Part shown: positions 36,022 to 47,561 of the stretch, piece by piece
How positions within the stretch are numbered: the first letter of the stretch is position 1
How the letters are laid out: each line of letters opens with the position of its first letter
Origin: Haematococcus lacustris
Taxonomy: Eukaryota; Chlorophyta; Chlorophyceae; Chlamydomonadales; Haematococcaceae
NCBI GenBank assembly: GCA_030144725.1
Contig: JASKMD010000004.1
Span: forward strand, 1,236,911-1,300,910
Length of the DNA: 64,000 bases
Direction: 5' to 3'
Notes under the pieces: model-generated
What the model saw: only the letters and a program-made list of their open reading frames with translations
Told to the model about the DNA's origin: nothing
Database searches by the model: none
Program-made: the position numbers and the translations under genes

Positions 36022-37014
36022 CGAAGGTCTTCCCTCACCTGATGGAGACTGGTAGGTTTTTCTACCACCTTGCGGCAGGATTGCAGCGCTGTGGTATTGG
36101 CTCGCCCATATCAGGAGATGATGCATCACCTTGTTTGTTTGCACTACTATGATCCTTGCATTCACGTGCATTGCGCACTTGTACCATAGATGTCATTTCC
36201 TTCCTTAAACGCGTGGGTATTGCCAATGTAGCTAAATGATTCGTTATCTTCGCCAGGTTGTTAGACATTGGTACAATCCTGCTGTACCTGAACTGTCAGC
36301 AAATTAAAGTGATCAAATAAATGTTTTATATGCAGGGGTGGTATAAGGTCCTTATCCTGTCACATCTTTCATGGCCATTTGGAAAATGCAACAAAACCTA
36401 CATTCGTTTGCCACAATGGGATTATTGTTCTAAGCACACTGGTTGGCACAACAGCAATGTGGTTGGCTCGACCCACATGTATGGTACAAGGTTTAATACT
36501 AATTCCCCCCAGGGATGGAGTATATAAGAAGGGGGAGGGTGAACAGAGTGAGGGGCGGGGTGAAGGGGGGGGGGAAACAGAGTACGATGAGGTAGGGGTG
36601 ATGAGAAATGAGCAATAAGGGTCAGAATGGGAACGGTTAGGACAGCACAGTGTCCTACCAAGAATGATGGTACATGTGTGATGTGTGCCCCGAGGAGTGA
36701 GGGTGCAACAAAGGGGAGGGTCTACAAACTGATGGTCTGAGCATATAATGGTGGGGGTACATTGTTATGCTAGCCACTTAATGAGGACCCACTCACGTAA
36801 AGGGGGTAAGGTGACGAAGTGGACAAGCAGGTGTCACAACCATCAATTACATGTTCCGCAGCTTGTGCACATTGTATGCACACTCGTACACTTCCACCCT
36901 TCAATGGTAGGGATTTGTCATTATCACTCACTGTCACTCAATACAACCAAATGCATCCCAGCAATGTTGTCATGCCTCAAAAAATGTAGTACAGATCTAC
37001 AACGTATCGCTCGT
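36022..37014. other. Unique region downstream of NRT2-A, no gene seen
   Basis: About 1 kb of sequence found once in the window. It holds a TATA-like GAGTATATAAG at about 36518 on the plus strand followed by a G-rich stretch, but no convincing ORF. From about 36885 rightward it matches the 3' flanks of NRT2-B and NRT2-C. TTACA at about 36847 (TGTAA on the minus strand) could be the NRT2-A polyadenylation signal. Confidence 0.5.
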
Positions 37015-40000
37015 TTATGCCTTGCCGCCCGCGTTCACCACCTCGACCACCCCAGGCTTCACGTTCTGGTTTGCCATTCCTGCCGTGGCATTGAGAGCTG
37101 CGGCAGACATCTGCCCGTTCATTGGCTTGGCTCCACGCTGGCTACGAGACTCCATGGCGAACTTCATGGCAGTGATGTGCAGGTTTTGAGACACCTCCTC
37201 AGCAGTCCACTCCTGCGCACACAAGGCAGCCAGCACCACATTTGTCAAAGCTGTCGACACCACGATGCACTACCAGCAACAGCAATACAACACCCACCCA
37301 GCTGACACTGACACGTTCCAACCATGCCCAGACCAGCCACACTGCAAGCACACAACTCACCATGCATGCTCAACCCTAGTATACCACCATCCCTCACCTT
37401 CAGGTAGTAATCCTCCTCGGCATAGTCTTCTTTGGCAGGGGTCAACATACTGCCCCACATGGGCCACCAAAGCGTGAACAGGATCATGGTCAGGCCAATG
37501 GTCATCACTCCCATCCAGATCAACCCATCCTGGGGCGTCATTCTGCATACACCACACCAACCACACCAGCATTTAGTACAAACGTACATCATGAACAAGT
37601 AAACTAAGCATACACCACTCATATACAATGACAAGAAGCTTTTCATCACCAATTGACAACACCACGATGCCTTGCCACTATGCACCAGGCCCCTTTCCTT
37701 CCCACCATCTAGCTTGCAAGCATGGCAGGTGGACTCACACAGGGGAGCCAGCAGACCCAGCGAAGAAGATGAGCTGTGTCGCCACAGATCCCAAGTTGCC
37801 TCCGGCGCCAATCACACCCGACACCACACCATAGGCACGGCGGGAGATGAAGGGGGCAATGCCAAAGTGAGCTCCGCATGCCTGCGCATAAACACAGCCA
37901 ACAGCAACCCAGTGTTGCAGCCATGCCAACACCCATACTTGATTACTCTGCTAGTTGTGATGTAATGCCACCATGTCCAACCCCCTCATCCTCCTGAGAT
38001 GATTCACATACAGCACCCTTTTTATTCCCCAACACTACTCCTTTATCCCCACCACCCCAAGCAACATTTACCTGCTGGCAGAAGATGGAGAAGATGACCA
38101 TGGTAGCCACAGTAGCACCCAGGCTGCAAAGCAACAATACGCACTGTACAGGATGAGGCATACATCCCTCCTGCTGCAGCTCACCATACCATTGCCAACG
38201 CAACCATGTTGATAACAGCTAGGTAATAAGGACCACATACACTGTCCACATTAGAATGCCCACCATCCTACTTCATACCCAACACCCTACCATCCATCCT
38301 CCTCATACTCTTCCCCCACCTCCCATACTGTCCTCTTCTGCCTTCACCTGTAGTCCATGTAGCCCATGATGAGGCAGAACACACCGCCAAGTGTCTGGAT
38401 AATCCAGAGTGTCCACAGTCGCCCTCTCATTCCCCACCTGCCATCAACAAGGGGAACAGAACAACCGTGACAACAGAACCTCGCATAACTGTTCTCAACC
38501 CATCATGCACTGCTGCTGCTGCTGCTTTTCCATGTGTGGTATTCATCTACTACACTGCCCTGCTGATGTTGCTGCTGCTGCTGCTGCCATGTGTGCAACA
38601 CATCCACTGCTACACTGTTGCTGCTCCAGCTCCTTACCTGACAGCTGCGAGGTCTGACAGCAAGCCACCAGAGGCGCGGGAGAACAGGTTCATCAGCCCG
38701 AACAGAGCGCCCAGCCCGCCCGCAGTGGTCAGGTTCATCTGAAACTGGTCATATAGGTAGGCCACGATGATGTTATCCACTGTCAGCTCCACGCCAAAGG
38801 AGTAGCCATAGGTCAGGGCCAGGACAATGGTGCGGTAGTTCAACATACCGTGCTTCAGGGTGGCCCACACATTGCCCTGCAGGACAATTAGGAACGGTAC
38901 CCATCGTCAGTCACCTTGCCCAGGAGCAGCAGCAGTGGCAACAAGCACTGGGTCAGCAGCAGTAGCAAGTGACAGCAGCAGCAGCACTATCATTACTGTC
39001 AGCGGCAGTAAGCAATCAACTGGCACATGGCAGGGATAGTAGGCATGACAGGGCAAGGACTGCACTGCTGACCTTAGCACTGGCCATGGCGCCGCTGCGC
39101 TTCAGGTCACGGAAGTCTCCATCAGGAGCGTCTTGCCCAAACAGCAGCACCACAATGCCGGTGACAATGTAGATGCCGCCGGGAATGAAGAAGGACCAAC
39201 GCCAGGCTTGAAATCCAGGGACTGCTTGCTTGATGGCCTGCGCAAGCCACAGGGCACGACAGTCAGTAACGGAGCATACCAGTGCCAATGCGATACCAGT
39301 GCCAATGCGGTACTTGTGCCAATGCTCATTTCCTGCTCAATGGAGAGAAGCTGCAACCACCACTGATGGTGCCAATCCTAAACGTGCCTCAGGCCACACC
39401 ATTGTTGGCTACGGGGCTTAGCAAGCTACCAGTGTCACCAGCATACACCAGCCTTGCCCTATTCCACCATGTTTCACGAGCTCTTTTGAGGCTCAACAGA
39501 GAGAAGCTGCAGCCACGGGCAGTACTAATCCTGATGCTGCACAACACAGCAACCAGTGATGTGGCACACAGCCTTGCTGATTGCAAATGGCACTACCCTC
39601 ACCTGGTACAACAGAGGCATGATGAAGTGGCAAGCACCACCACCCATGTTGCCCCAGCCGGCAGCAATGGCATTCGCAAAGCCTACAATCCGCACGTTGA
39701 ACATGATGCCCACCCAGAACTGGCAGCACACAAACCTGCACACAGGCAGCAGTGTGCAGGCAGCGTGACAGTGACACGCATGGCTCCCACCACCACACCT
39801 TTTCCATCACCTTCACTAATGCAAATGTATATCTGCAGGTCTAGCCATGCTGCCACAGTGAGGTGGCAACTGTCTACAGCAGGTTGGAGAGCACAAGCAG
39901 GTGATGGGGACACAACAAAGGACCTAGCTAATGTGCAGGGACCAGGAGCGCAAGCACAGGTTGTACGTCACGCACATGCACAGCGAGCAGCCGATGAAGA

Positions 40001-40903
40001 GGCGGGCGGCGGTGTAGCCCGCAATATCGTTCACCAACGCAATGCAGAACACCGCTGGGGACAGCATGAGGAGAGTGAAGGCTGTGCCCATGCGTGGCCC
40101 CACGTTGTCGAGGAAGGCACCCATGAAGAGACGGAAGGCAATGGCGCCACACACAGCAGCCACACCTGTACGCAGACAGCAAGGCGGTCATATAGCCAGC
40201 CATATTGCTGTATTGTACTTGCTGTTTATGAAGTGCGCATGCAGTGTGATGTAAAAACATCCACATATCTGTACTGATCATGGCTTTGCTACTGCTCAAT
40301 TGGTGCTGCACCACCACACAGGGTGCATTGCACAGGCAACACTGCCTTGCAACCAGCATCAGACACATAGGCATAGTAGTAGGAGGGCATGGCGCCCACC
40401 TGCACTACCATTCTGCCACCTGTCGATGACAAGGTTTTCACGAATGACTGTGATCAAGGATGCTGGCGCAAAGGTTGCCAGGAAGGTCATGAAGAACGCA
40501 AACCATGCCAACTGCAAGAAGACAGGTGCACCATGACAAGCAGGTAGGTTTGGCAGCACCATTGCTGCCGCAGCGACAGTGGTGGTGGAGGTGTGCACGG
40601 CATGGCACGACATGTGACCAGTGCGCCGTGTTTTCAAGCTCTTGCTAACATGCTGCTGGTCGCAGCGCCCTTACGTGCATTGACCGCATATGCGGCTGAC
40701 CGAAGCTGAAAATCCTGATAACCTTCGCCTTGTGCCTGCACAAAATTGAGGGCGCAGAAGTGTCGAGCGCAAGCCTTAAGACACCAACAGCAATTGAGCA
40801 ACAAAGATGGCGAAGGCTGCACCCACTCGGAATCCACCGGCACGTCGAACTGCGGCATCACAGGGGTGCCCTTCTCGGCAACGACAGCGTCGGCGGCTCC
40901 CAT
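37015..40903 (-). CDS. NRT2: High-affinity nitrate transporter NRT2, copy A
   Basis: Plasma-membrane nitrate/nitrite:proton symporter of the NNP branch of the major facilitator superfamily, expected to work with NAR2. Twelve exons join in phase: 40903-40827, 40735-40675, 40511-40400, 40165-39976, 39735-39603, 39237-39073, 38876-38638, 38437-38348, 38123-38072, 37881-37739, 37542-37398 and 37212-37015, giving 534 residues, near the 547 usual for algal NRT2. Visible landmarks: [12 protein letters not shown] before the first membrane helix; [18 protein letters not shown]; the MFS loop motif [12 protein letters not shown]; the NNP signature [45 protein letters not shown] hydrophilic C-terminal tail starts with [11 protein letters not shown]. 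It is divergent to NAR2-A with 381 bases between the two ATGs, so shared regulation is likely. Confidence 0.96.
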
Positions 40904-41284
40904 TGTGGCAAGGAAGAGAAGTGTTCGATACTTTAGGCGGGGGGCAGGCTCTGGGCAGAGGGCGCTACGCAGGAATGTGGCGAGGATTGCTGCACTGGTG
41001 AATGAACGACGCCGGTCTCAGTGTGGTTGAAGTAGGGGCCAAGGGGCAGGAGGGTCCACGGGGTAGGGCACGTGCCCCCCGCTTTTAGGCGCCTTTTTCG
41101 GTCAGCCCCCTTCCTGGCGTCCAGCACCTTTGGCTCCCACAAATTCACTCGCTTCTCCGCAGCAGCAAAACAGAACACTCGCACTCGTATCTTGCGTCCG
41201 CAATCACCAGACTTGCACAGCTACACACTTGCACTAGCACTCAGTTTTCTACCAAAGCACCTCTCCCTGCCGCTAGCAGCCGCC
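40904..41284. promoter_or_regulatory. Bidirectional promoter between NRT2-A and NAR2-A
   Basis: The 381 bases between the two start codons must hold both promoters. A perfect 12-bp palindrome, GGGCACGTGCCC, lies at 41066-41077 and contains the CACGTG core also seen upstream of nitrate reductase. GGGGTAGGG directly precedes it. No clear TATA box is seen. The palindrome is kept in copy B at 51666-51677. Confidence 0.7.
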
Positions 41285-42992
41285 ATGTCCTGCTTCACCC
41301 TCTTGATGCTGTTGGCGACCTGTGCGCTGCTACCTTCTTCGCAAGCTGCTCTGCCAGCCGATGAATTCAGTGAGTTGAGGCTCATCTCTGCCGCAAGGCC
41401 ATTCGAAGCTTGAGCATTCAAGCGGGAGATGAACGGTTGGCCCTGTGTTTATGACTTGCAGCCTTCGCCCAGGTCGCCGCTGCGGGCGGCAGAGGGCAGT
41501 TCAGGATTCAGATGTGGACGGGCAATAAGGCTGTAGTGAATGCCAGCGGAGGTGTCATTTGGACGCCAGTGAACTGCACGAACGCCACCGTGGGAGTCTG
41601 CACCATGCAGCCCAATGCCGACCCCAACCAGCCCTTGCAGCAGGTGGGTGCCAGAGACAGCTTTGCCAGGTGCCATATGTCTCTTGGGGCTGTGTGCCTC
41701 GTCTGTTCTGCCCCAGCTTGCACGCTGAGCAACAAATGTTAATATCTGCAGGTAGCTTGTTTCCAGTAGCTGCTCAGAGCTTGTTGCGTAGTACACAAAG
41801 CACACGTTGTTGCTTAATGTATGGTATCTGCACCTGATGCACACAGCATATCCAGGTCTGGTATGCATTCTATGTGCTCCCTTGCATGTGGCCTGCATGT
41901 ACTCACTTGCGCACCCTTGCCTTGCAGGACTCTGGCGGCTTGCTGCGCATGCGGTACACCCTGTTCAACCCTAGGGGTGCCAATGGTGGCATCGCTACAT
42001 TCCGCAACCAGACACCCACCTACTTCCAGGGCAAGCTGTGCATTGCCCCCTCCAGCCTGACCCTAAACAGGCCATGGCGCACAAAGAACAAGGCCTACCC
42101 TCGGGTGAGTGCATCGCAGGCAGGCTGGGCTTGGCATGCATGTGATGCTATGCTATGCGTCATGTTGTAGAATAGTGCTTCGCGGAGCATCTGTACCACT
42201 GCATCCATCAGATCAGCTACTGGTGTCCAGGATACTAAGTAGGCAACTGGTGTGCTGGGCAGGGTGCATGTGTTGACTTTAGAAGCATCTCATATGCTCC
42301 TAGTTCTGTGGGCTGGCTATGCTATGCGCAATTGCTGTTAGGGATGGGGGCTGTGTATGTCAACCTTGCTGTGGGCTGTACTTTGCTGGCTGCAGTGGAC
42401 TGACAACTGCAAGATCAGTCTGGGCGTCAACCAGTGGGTTGGTTCCAATGCCCCAGCTGACCCAGTGGCAAACTCCGGGGAGTTCATCGGTGACTTTGAC
42501 ACCTTTGACCAAGTGTCCACCTACACCATGTTTGGCATGCTCTGGGTGAGTGGAAAGAGCAGCTGTAGTGCATGTCATGCATCTGCTAAGCTATTTTCTG
42601 TATGGGTGGGAAAAGTGAGTGAGGGGAGGTGAGGGTGGAGGTTGGTTAGGTTGCTCCATAGAATGATAGGAGAATATTACGCAGTGCCAAAAGAGTTGTG
42701 CTCTCCCCTAGCCTCTTGCAGCACAATCTAAAAGTATTGTTGTGGCTGTCGTGTGCAGATCTACTGTAGAGACCTGTGCGCGTTTGAGAGCACAGAGGGG
42801 TCAGCTGCTACCGCGACAGCTGCTGCAGTGCCAGGAAACTTCATTGAGACCAAGGTGGAGATGGGCATCACGCCAGGCATGACGGCAGCGGCCATCGTGT
42901 TGTCGGTGTTCAGTCCAGCGTTTTTCATCATCTTCTACATCGCTGACAACATTTACTACCGCAAGCACGGCAAGCCTATACGCATCAACTGA
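41285..42992 (+). CDS. NAR2: Nitrate transporter partner protein NAR2/NRT3, copy A
   Basis: Accessory protein needed by many NRT2 transporters for stability and membrane targeting. Five exons join in phase: 41285-41369, 41462-41643, 41928-42104, 42396-42545 and 42759-42992, giving 275 residues. An N-terminal signal peptide (CFTLLMLLATCALL, likely cut after SSQA) is followed by an extracytoplasmic domain with a possible N-glycosylation site (NCT), conserved-looking RMRYTLFNPRGANGG, TYFQGKLCIAPSS, NRPWRTKNKAYPR and WTDNCKISLG. One membrane helix near the C-terminus (IVLSVFSPAFFIIFYIA) precedes a short basic tail (YYRKHGKPIRIN). The start is the first ATG before the signal peptide, 381 bases from the divergent NRT2-A. 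Identification rests on this layout and on the partner gene. Confidence 0.93.
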
Positions 42993-43131
42993 GCAGGCTT
43001 TTCATGATGCTTGGCAGCTGGGCAAAGCCGTCCATAGCAATTGAAGGAAGTTGGGGAGTGAAGACTGCAAGCACGTGATGTGCAGCGCCACAGCGACATG
43101 TTTGAGTGAATTGTATTGTGTACTACTGCGA

Positions 43132-43136
43132 TGTAA
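43132..43136 (+). terminator. TGTAA polyadenylation signal of NAR2-A
   Basis: TGTAA, the usual polyadenylation signal of volvocine algae, lies 140 bases after the NAR2-A stop codon. It is kept in the truncated fragment (22259-22263) but reads TGTGTAG at the matching place in copy B. Confidence 0.6.
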
Positions 43137-43258
43137 AGTATAGGTTTGACACTGCAGCTAGTGCAGCTGTGGTGAATTGAATGTGATGGAGAATTTTGTT
43201 ACAATGACATTTGAGTGTAAGTGGGTGATCTGATCAACTCCGATTTAACCCTAGATCT

Positions 43259-44424
43259 GGGGCCTATTCCCAAGTTTTGTTTTTGCTCATTTGCTCGGAT
43301 TCTCGGCGGTTGGGGCAGTTGTGGGTAACCGCCTGCGCCTGCGCCTGCGCCTGCCTGCGCCTGCCTGGCTGGCTGAAAGCAGCGATCCCGGAGACTCACA
43401 GCAGAGTGCTTGGTTTCTGCCGCATTGCTTTGCCCGCTTTGCGGAGAATGCTAGTCCATCTAGTCCTGCTGGTGCGGAGAGTCTGACTTGCAGCCTGACT
43501 TGCACGACTGCATTGCACCGCAGCTCGCATTCTGCGCACTTGCGATTGCACTTGCACTTGCACTTACCACCATCACCCCCGACACCACCCCCGCAAACGG
43601 GAGTTCGGCGCACCTAGAGCACCTGCATCGTTGCACTACCACGATAGTGCACTCACGTGCAAACTGTATTCCACTCTGTACAAGGCGGAGAGCATAGCCA
43701 ACATGAGCCTCTTACTGCAGCCAACCTTACACGTACAACCTGCCCCTAGCAGAGTTCTAACACAGCCTAGCCTAAACAGCTCATCATTTACATCAATACG
43801 ATACATCTGCCAGCCAAGAGGCACACAGGCACACAACTGCCTCGTAGCATAGTCGAAAGCCTTACCCCAGATGGATGCATAGCACCCTTACCTAGCACCC
43901 TGCCTCAACACTTCAACACTTCAACACAGCCAGTTGGGCCTGCTCGTAGGGCGCCACCGAGGATAACGCCTTGCCCTGTGTCGCCTTGGGAACGTTGCTG
44001 CTGCAAAACCTAGATGGCCTTCGCGACCAGCTGAGCCTGCTCGTAGGGCGCCACCGAGGATAACGTTTTGCCCACTGTCGCGAGGGCTGCCAGGGCCTTG
44101 GCGTGCTCCAGCAGCGAGTCCATACCCGCAGTGCCAGATTCTCTTGACTCAACCGCTGAACCTCCGAGCATTTCAAATTTGCTGAAGGTGTTAGCAAAGG
44201 GGTCTAGCAAATATGAAATGCTCGGCGGTTGGGTCCGGCGGTTGGGTCGCCAAGGGTCGTCCATTGGCGCTGCTAAGACGCCCCCCCAGCAGCTAAAGGT
44301 GTACAGGAGAATCGTATCGGGTCAGAACGCGCATCGCGCCAGCCAGTTTTGCACACGGCCAAAAAGTGTAGCGGTTGAGAGCAAATGGAGCATTTGAATT
44401 GCTAAAAACTCAGGAATAGGCCCC
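43259..44424. mobile_element. 1.17-kb terminal-inverted-repeat insertion (non-autonomous DNA transposon)
   Basis: The element starts with GGGGCCTATTCC (43259-43270) and ends with its exact reverse complement GGAATAGGCCCC (44413-44424). Partial inverted similarity continues inward (AGTTTT, then GCTCATTTGCT against its complement). GATCT occurs just left (43254-43258) and just right after one T (44426-44430), a likely short target duplication. The matching site in copy B (about 53850-53875) lacks the insertion, which supports mobility. No transposase is visible. Inside are a repeated GGGCGCCACCGAGGATAACG segment (about 43950 and 44046) and an inverted pair around CGAGCATTTCA (44161-44183 and 44207-44229). 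Confidence 0.85.
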
Positions 44425-44846
44425 TGATCTCGTTTGATTGTAATCCGGCTCGTGGGATCTGGTCGTGGCGGATAAAACGATTTGATTGTCAAGATGATTG
44501 TGTGACATAGATTTGATCTTCGATCCTGATGCCATCCCTGAGGATTGTGACATAAGCAAATCTAATGAATGTGTCGCTCTTGCCTGCGTGGCTCCGCTTC
44601 ATGATATGTGGATTCAGTAAGCGACATTGCAACAAACGTAGAGAATGTGCGTTTTTCTTTAGCCAGTCACACATCCGAGTCGCCTTTGATCTGTTTTACT
44701 TGTAAAGGGTCCAGACCATACATGTGATGCCTGGCAACAAAAGCTGTAGTTACGGCCAGACCAAATAGACGGGTAGAAGGCAACTTCTGTTCTTCCTCTT
44801 TACATCATTGACATTTTTCAGCTGTCTACACCGGCAATCGATGCTC
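44425..44846. other. Spacer between the insertion and GGGGC array 1
   Basis: About 420 bases matching 53870-54275 in the next unit with scattered differences. No gene is supported. Confidence 0.55.
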
Positions 44847-46021
44847 GGGGCGGGGCGGGGCGGGGCGGGGCGGGGCGGGGCGGGGCGGGGCGGGGCGGGG
44901 CGGGGCGGGGCGGGGCGGGGCGGGGCGGGGCGGGGCGGGGCGGGGCGGGGCGGGGCGGGGCGGGGCGGGGCGGGGCGGGGCGGGGCGGGGCGGGGCGGGG
45001 CGGGGCGGGGCGGGGCGGGGCGGGGCGGGGCGGGGCGGGGCGGGGCGGGGCGGGGCGGGGCGGGGCGGGGCGGGGCGGGGCGGGGCGGGGCGGGGCGGGG
45101 CGGGGCGGGGCGGGGCGGGGCGGGGCGGGGCGGGGCGGGGCGGGGCGGGGCGGGGCGGGGCGGGGCGGGGCGGGGCGGGGCGGGGCGGGGCGGGGCGGGG
45201 CGGGGCGGGGCGGGGCGGGGCGGGGCGGGGCGGGGCGGGGCGGGGCGGGGCGGGGCGGGGCGGGGCGGGGCGGGGCGGGGCGGGGCGGGGCGGGGCGGGG
45301 CGGGGCGGGGCGGGGCGGGGCGGGGCGGGGCGGGGCGGGGCGGGGCGGGGCGGGGCGGGGCGGGGCGGGGCGGGGCGGGGCGGGGCGGGGCGGGGCGGGG
45401 CGGGGCGGGGCGGGGCGGGGCGGGGCGGGGCGGGGCGGGGCGGGGCGGGGCGGGGCGGGGCGGGGCGGGGCGGGGCGGGGCGGGGCGGGGCGGGGCGGGG
45501 CGGGGCGGGGCGGGGCGGGGCGGGGCGGGGCGGGGCGGGGCGGGGCGGGGCGGGGCGGGGCGGGGCGGGGCGGGGCGGGGCGGGGCGGGGCGGGGCGGGG
45601 CGGGGCGGGGCGGGGCGGGGCGGGGCGGGGCGGGGCGGGGCGGGGCGGGGCGGGGCGGGGCGGGGCGGGGCGGGGCGGGGCGGGGCGGGGCGGGGCGGGG
45701 CGGGGCGGGGCGGGGCGGGGCGGGGCGGGGCGGGGCGGGGCGGGGCGGGGCGGGGCGGGGCGGGGCGGGGCGGGGCGGGGCGGGGCGGGGCGGGGCGGGG
45801 CGGGGCGGGGCGGGGCGGGGCGGGGCGGGGCGGGGCGGGGCGGGGCGGGGCGGGGCGGGGCGGGGCGGGGCGGGGCGGGGCGGGGCGGGGCGGGGCGGGG
45901 CGGGGCGGGGCGGGGCGGGGCGGGGCGGGGCGGGGCGGGGCGGGGCGGGGCGGGGCGGGGCGGGGCGGGGCGGGGCGGGGCGGGGCGGGGCGGGGCGGGG
46001 CGGGGCGGGGCGGGGCGGGGG
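44847..46021. repeat. (GGGGC)235 pentamer array
   Basis: Pure array of 235 GGGGC units, 1175 bases, ending at GAGCAGCCATG. The G-rich strand is the plus strand and should form G-quadruplexes readily. The repeat-only ORFs of up to 435 codons over it are artefacts. Confidence 0.97.
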
Positions 46022-46788
46022 AGCAGCCATGATACAAGTGTGGATGTAGACGCGCACCTCGTTCTACTTCTGTGGAGGCTTACTCGTTGATGGTCCTAAA
46101 GCTTAGATATACCTTTCATTTCAAGGTAAACACTGACTGTGCAAGCATGTGCAGCCTACACCAAGCTTGCTATGTTGCTGATGATGAGTGTGTCGTATGA
46201 AGCAGAATGACCCGCCCTTACTACCTCTCTTAATGTAGACAAAGCATAGGTGACCATGCGGTTATCCACTTCGTGCATAGCTACCCCCAACAACATCTTT
46301 GGCTACTGTTGCAGTCTTACCTAATCTCAGGCGACACCACCACCACCACCACCACCACCACCACCACCACCACCATTACCACCACTACCACCACCTCCTA
46401 GCCTACCACCACCACCCAGCCCAGCTTAGCCCAGCCCTCCTACTTCTCCCCTCCCCTCACCCCCCTCCCTGACATCGCAGCCCTCTCCCTCCCCTACCCA
46501 GCAGCCCCCTCTCCCTTCACCAACCTGCTGGTAAGTTACTGCCCAGCCCTGCCCTGCACCATGTGCCTACCACCACCCCCTCCTAGTCTCTACACCCATG
46601 TTGGCATCCTCAGCCTTTAGTCCTAGCCTTAGAGTTACAGCCACCTTATGCATAGCTGCCCCCTTACACCATTGTAGCCAACTGTTGCAGGGGCCCGCTT
46701 ACCCAATCTCAGCCGCTACCCCACCACCACCACTGCCACCACCTCCTAGCCAGCCTCCACCTGCCGCCCCAGCTCAGCCAGCCACCCT
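46022..46788. other. Start of unit 2: array flank, CAC repeat and proline-rich tract
   Basis: No complete gene. A CAC/CCA trinucleotide tract lies at about 46335-46400. A proline-rich stretch ends at a good GTAAGT donor (46530), with a possible TTGCAG acceptor at about 46690, suggesting upstream exons of a plus-strand gene. The frame does not join cleanly to the ORF at 46789. Confidence 0.45.
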
Positions 46789-47457
46789 ATGGGTGGTCTC
46801 AGCAAACGCACCAAGGCCGGTAGGGCCAACCGTGCTCGGGGGCATGCTCTTGCGGCAGCAGCTCAGCATCAGCAAATCCTTATGTCTTCAGCTGCTGCCA
46901 CAGAAGCAGAACTTGCAGAGTGCAAGAGTGTCAACATGCGCACCGCCACCGACCTGCAAGTGTGCCAAGAGCAACTGCACCAGTGCTTGCAAGCGTTGCA
47001 ACAGTCTGAGAACGAGTTGGAGCCTAGTCGCTGCTGTACTTCTGCCGTGCCCTCTAGTTCGACAGCCCCCGAGCCAGAACATGTTGGTCAGGATGTTGGC
47101 CATAAGGTCAGGCTCCTCACACATCGCGCACGGGAGGGTCAATTACCCGGCAACAGGCGCAACCAGGTCAACGTATGCCTCAGCACATCCGCACTTCGCC
47201 GCTTCAATTTGCGTGCACGTTATTGGGCCTCATTGTCAGAGAGCAGAAGGGTTGATGGTGCAATGGGGAATGGTCAGCTGGCCACACACACATCGGAGCA
47301 GAGCTACGAGCTGTTTACATGGTGGAGGGGATACGAACTCCAGGTGCACAAACCCAGATGCACAGTCAACAGTTACACATTCCTAACCATCAATTATGTG
47401 TTCCACAGCTTGTGCACAATGTATGTAGACTCGTACACTTCCACCCTTCAATGGTAG
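46789..47457 (+). CDS. Hypothetical coiled-coil protein, unit 2
   Basis: Open frame of 222 codons, not recognised. The N-terminus is basic (GGLSKRTKAGRANRARGHAL), followed by an Ala/Gln/Glu-rich segment that looks like a coiled coil (ATEAELAECKSVN, VCQEQLHQCLQALQQSENEL). The C-terminal half is less protein-like and runs into the NRT2-B 3' flank, so the true gene may end earlier or be spliced. The unit 3 copy at 56139-56807 is also fully open with a few amino-acid changes. Its start codon may be internal, since proline-rich coding-like sequence and splice signals lie upstream. A gene fragment carried by the repeat is equally possible. Confidence 0.4.
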   Translation: MGGLSKRTKAGRANRARGHALAAAAQHQQILMSSAAATEAELAECKSVNMRTATDLQVCQEQLHQCLQALQQSENELEPSRCCTSAVPSSSTAPEPEHVGQDVGHKVRLLTHRAREGQLPGNRRNQVNVCLSTSALRRFNLRARYWASLSESRRVDGAMGNGQLATHTSEQSYELFTWWRGYELQVHKPRCTVNSYTFLTINYVFHSLCTMYVDSYTSTLQW

Positions 47458-47561
47458 GGATTTGTCATTATCACTCACTGTCACTCAATACAACCAGATG
47501 CATCCCAGCAATGTTGTCATGCCTCCAAAAATGTAGTACAGATCTACAACGTATCGCTCGT

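Noticed and set aside
35727..36055. Minus- and plus-strand ORFs upstream of nitrate reductase copy 2 (and counterpart near 21045-21289)
   Set aside because: Both strands read open at the same place, neither resembles a known family, and one crosses the block breakpoint.
36748..37305. Plus-strand ORFs of up to 185 codons opposite NRT2 exons (also 47319-47852, 56669-57202)
   Set aside because: They are antisense shadows of the conserved NRT2 C-terminal exons.
44750..46057. Very long ORFs of repeated Pro-Ala-Pro-Pro-Arg or Gly-Ala-Gly-Arg-Gly over the GGGGC arrays (also 54239-55444)
   Set aside because: A pure 5-bp repeat without stops is open in all frames on both strands; no non-repeat domain is attached.
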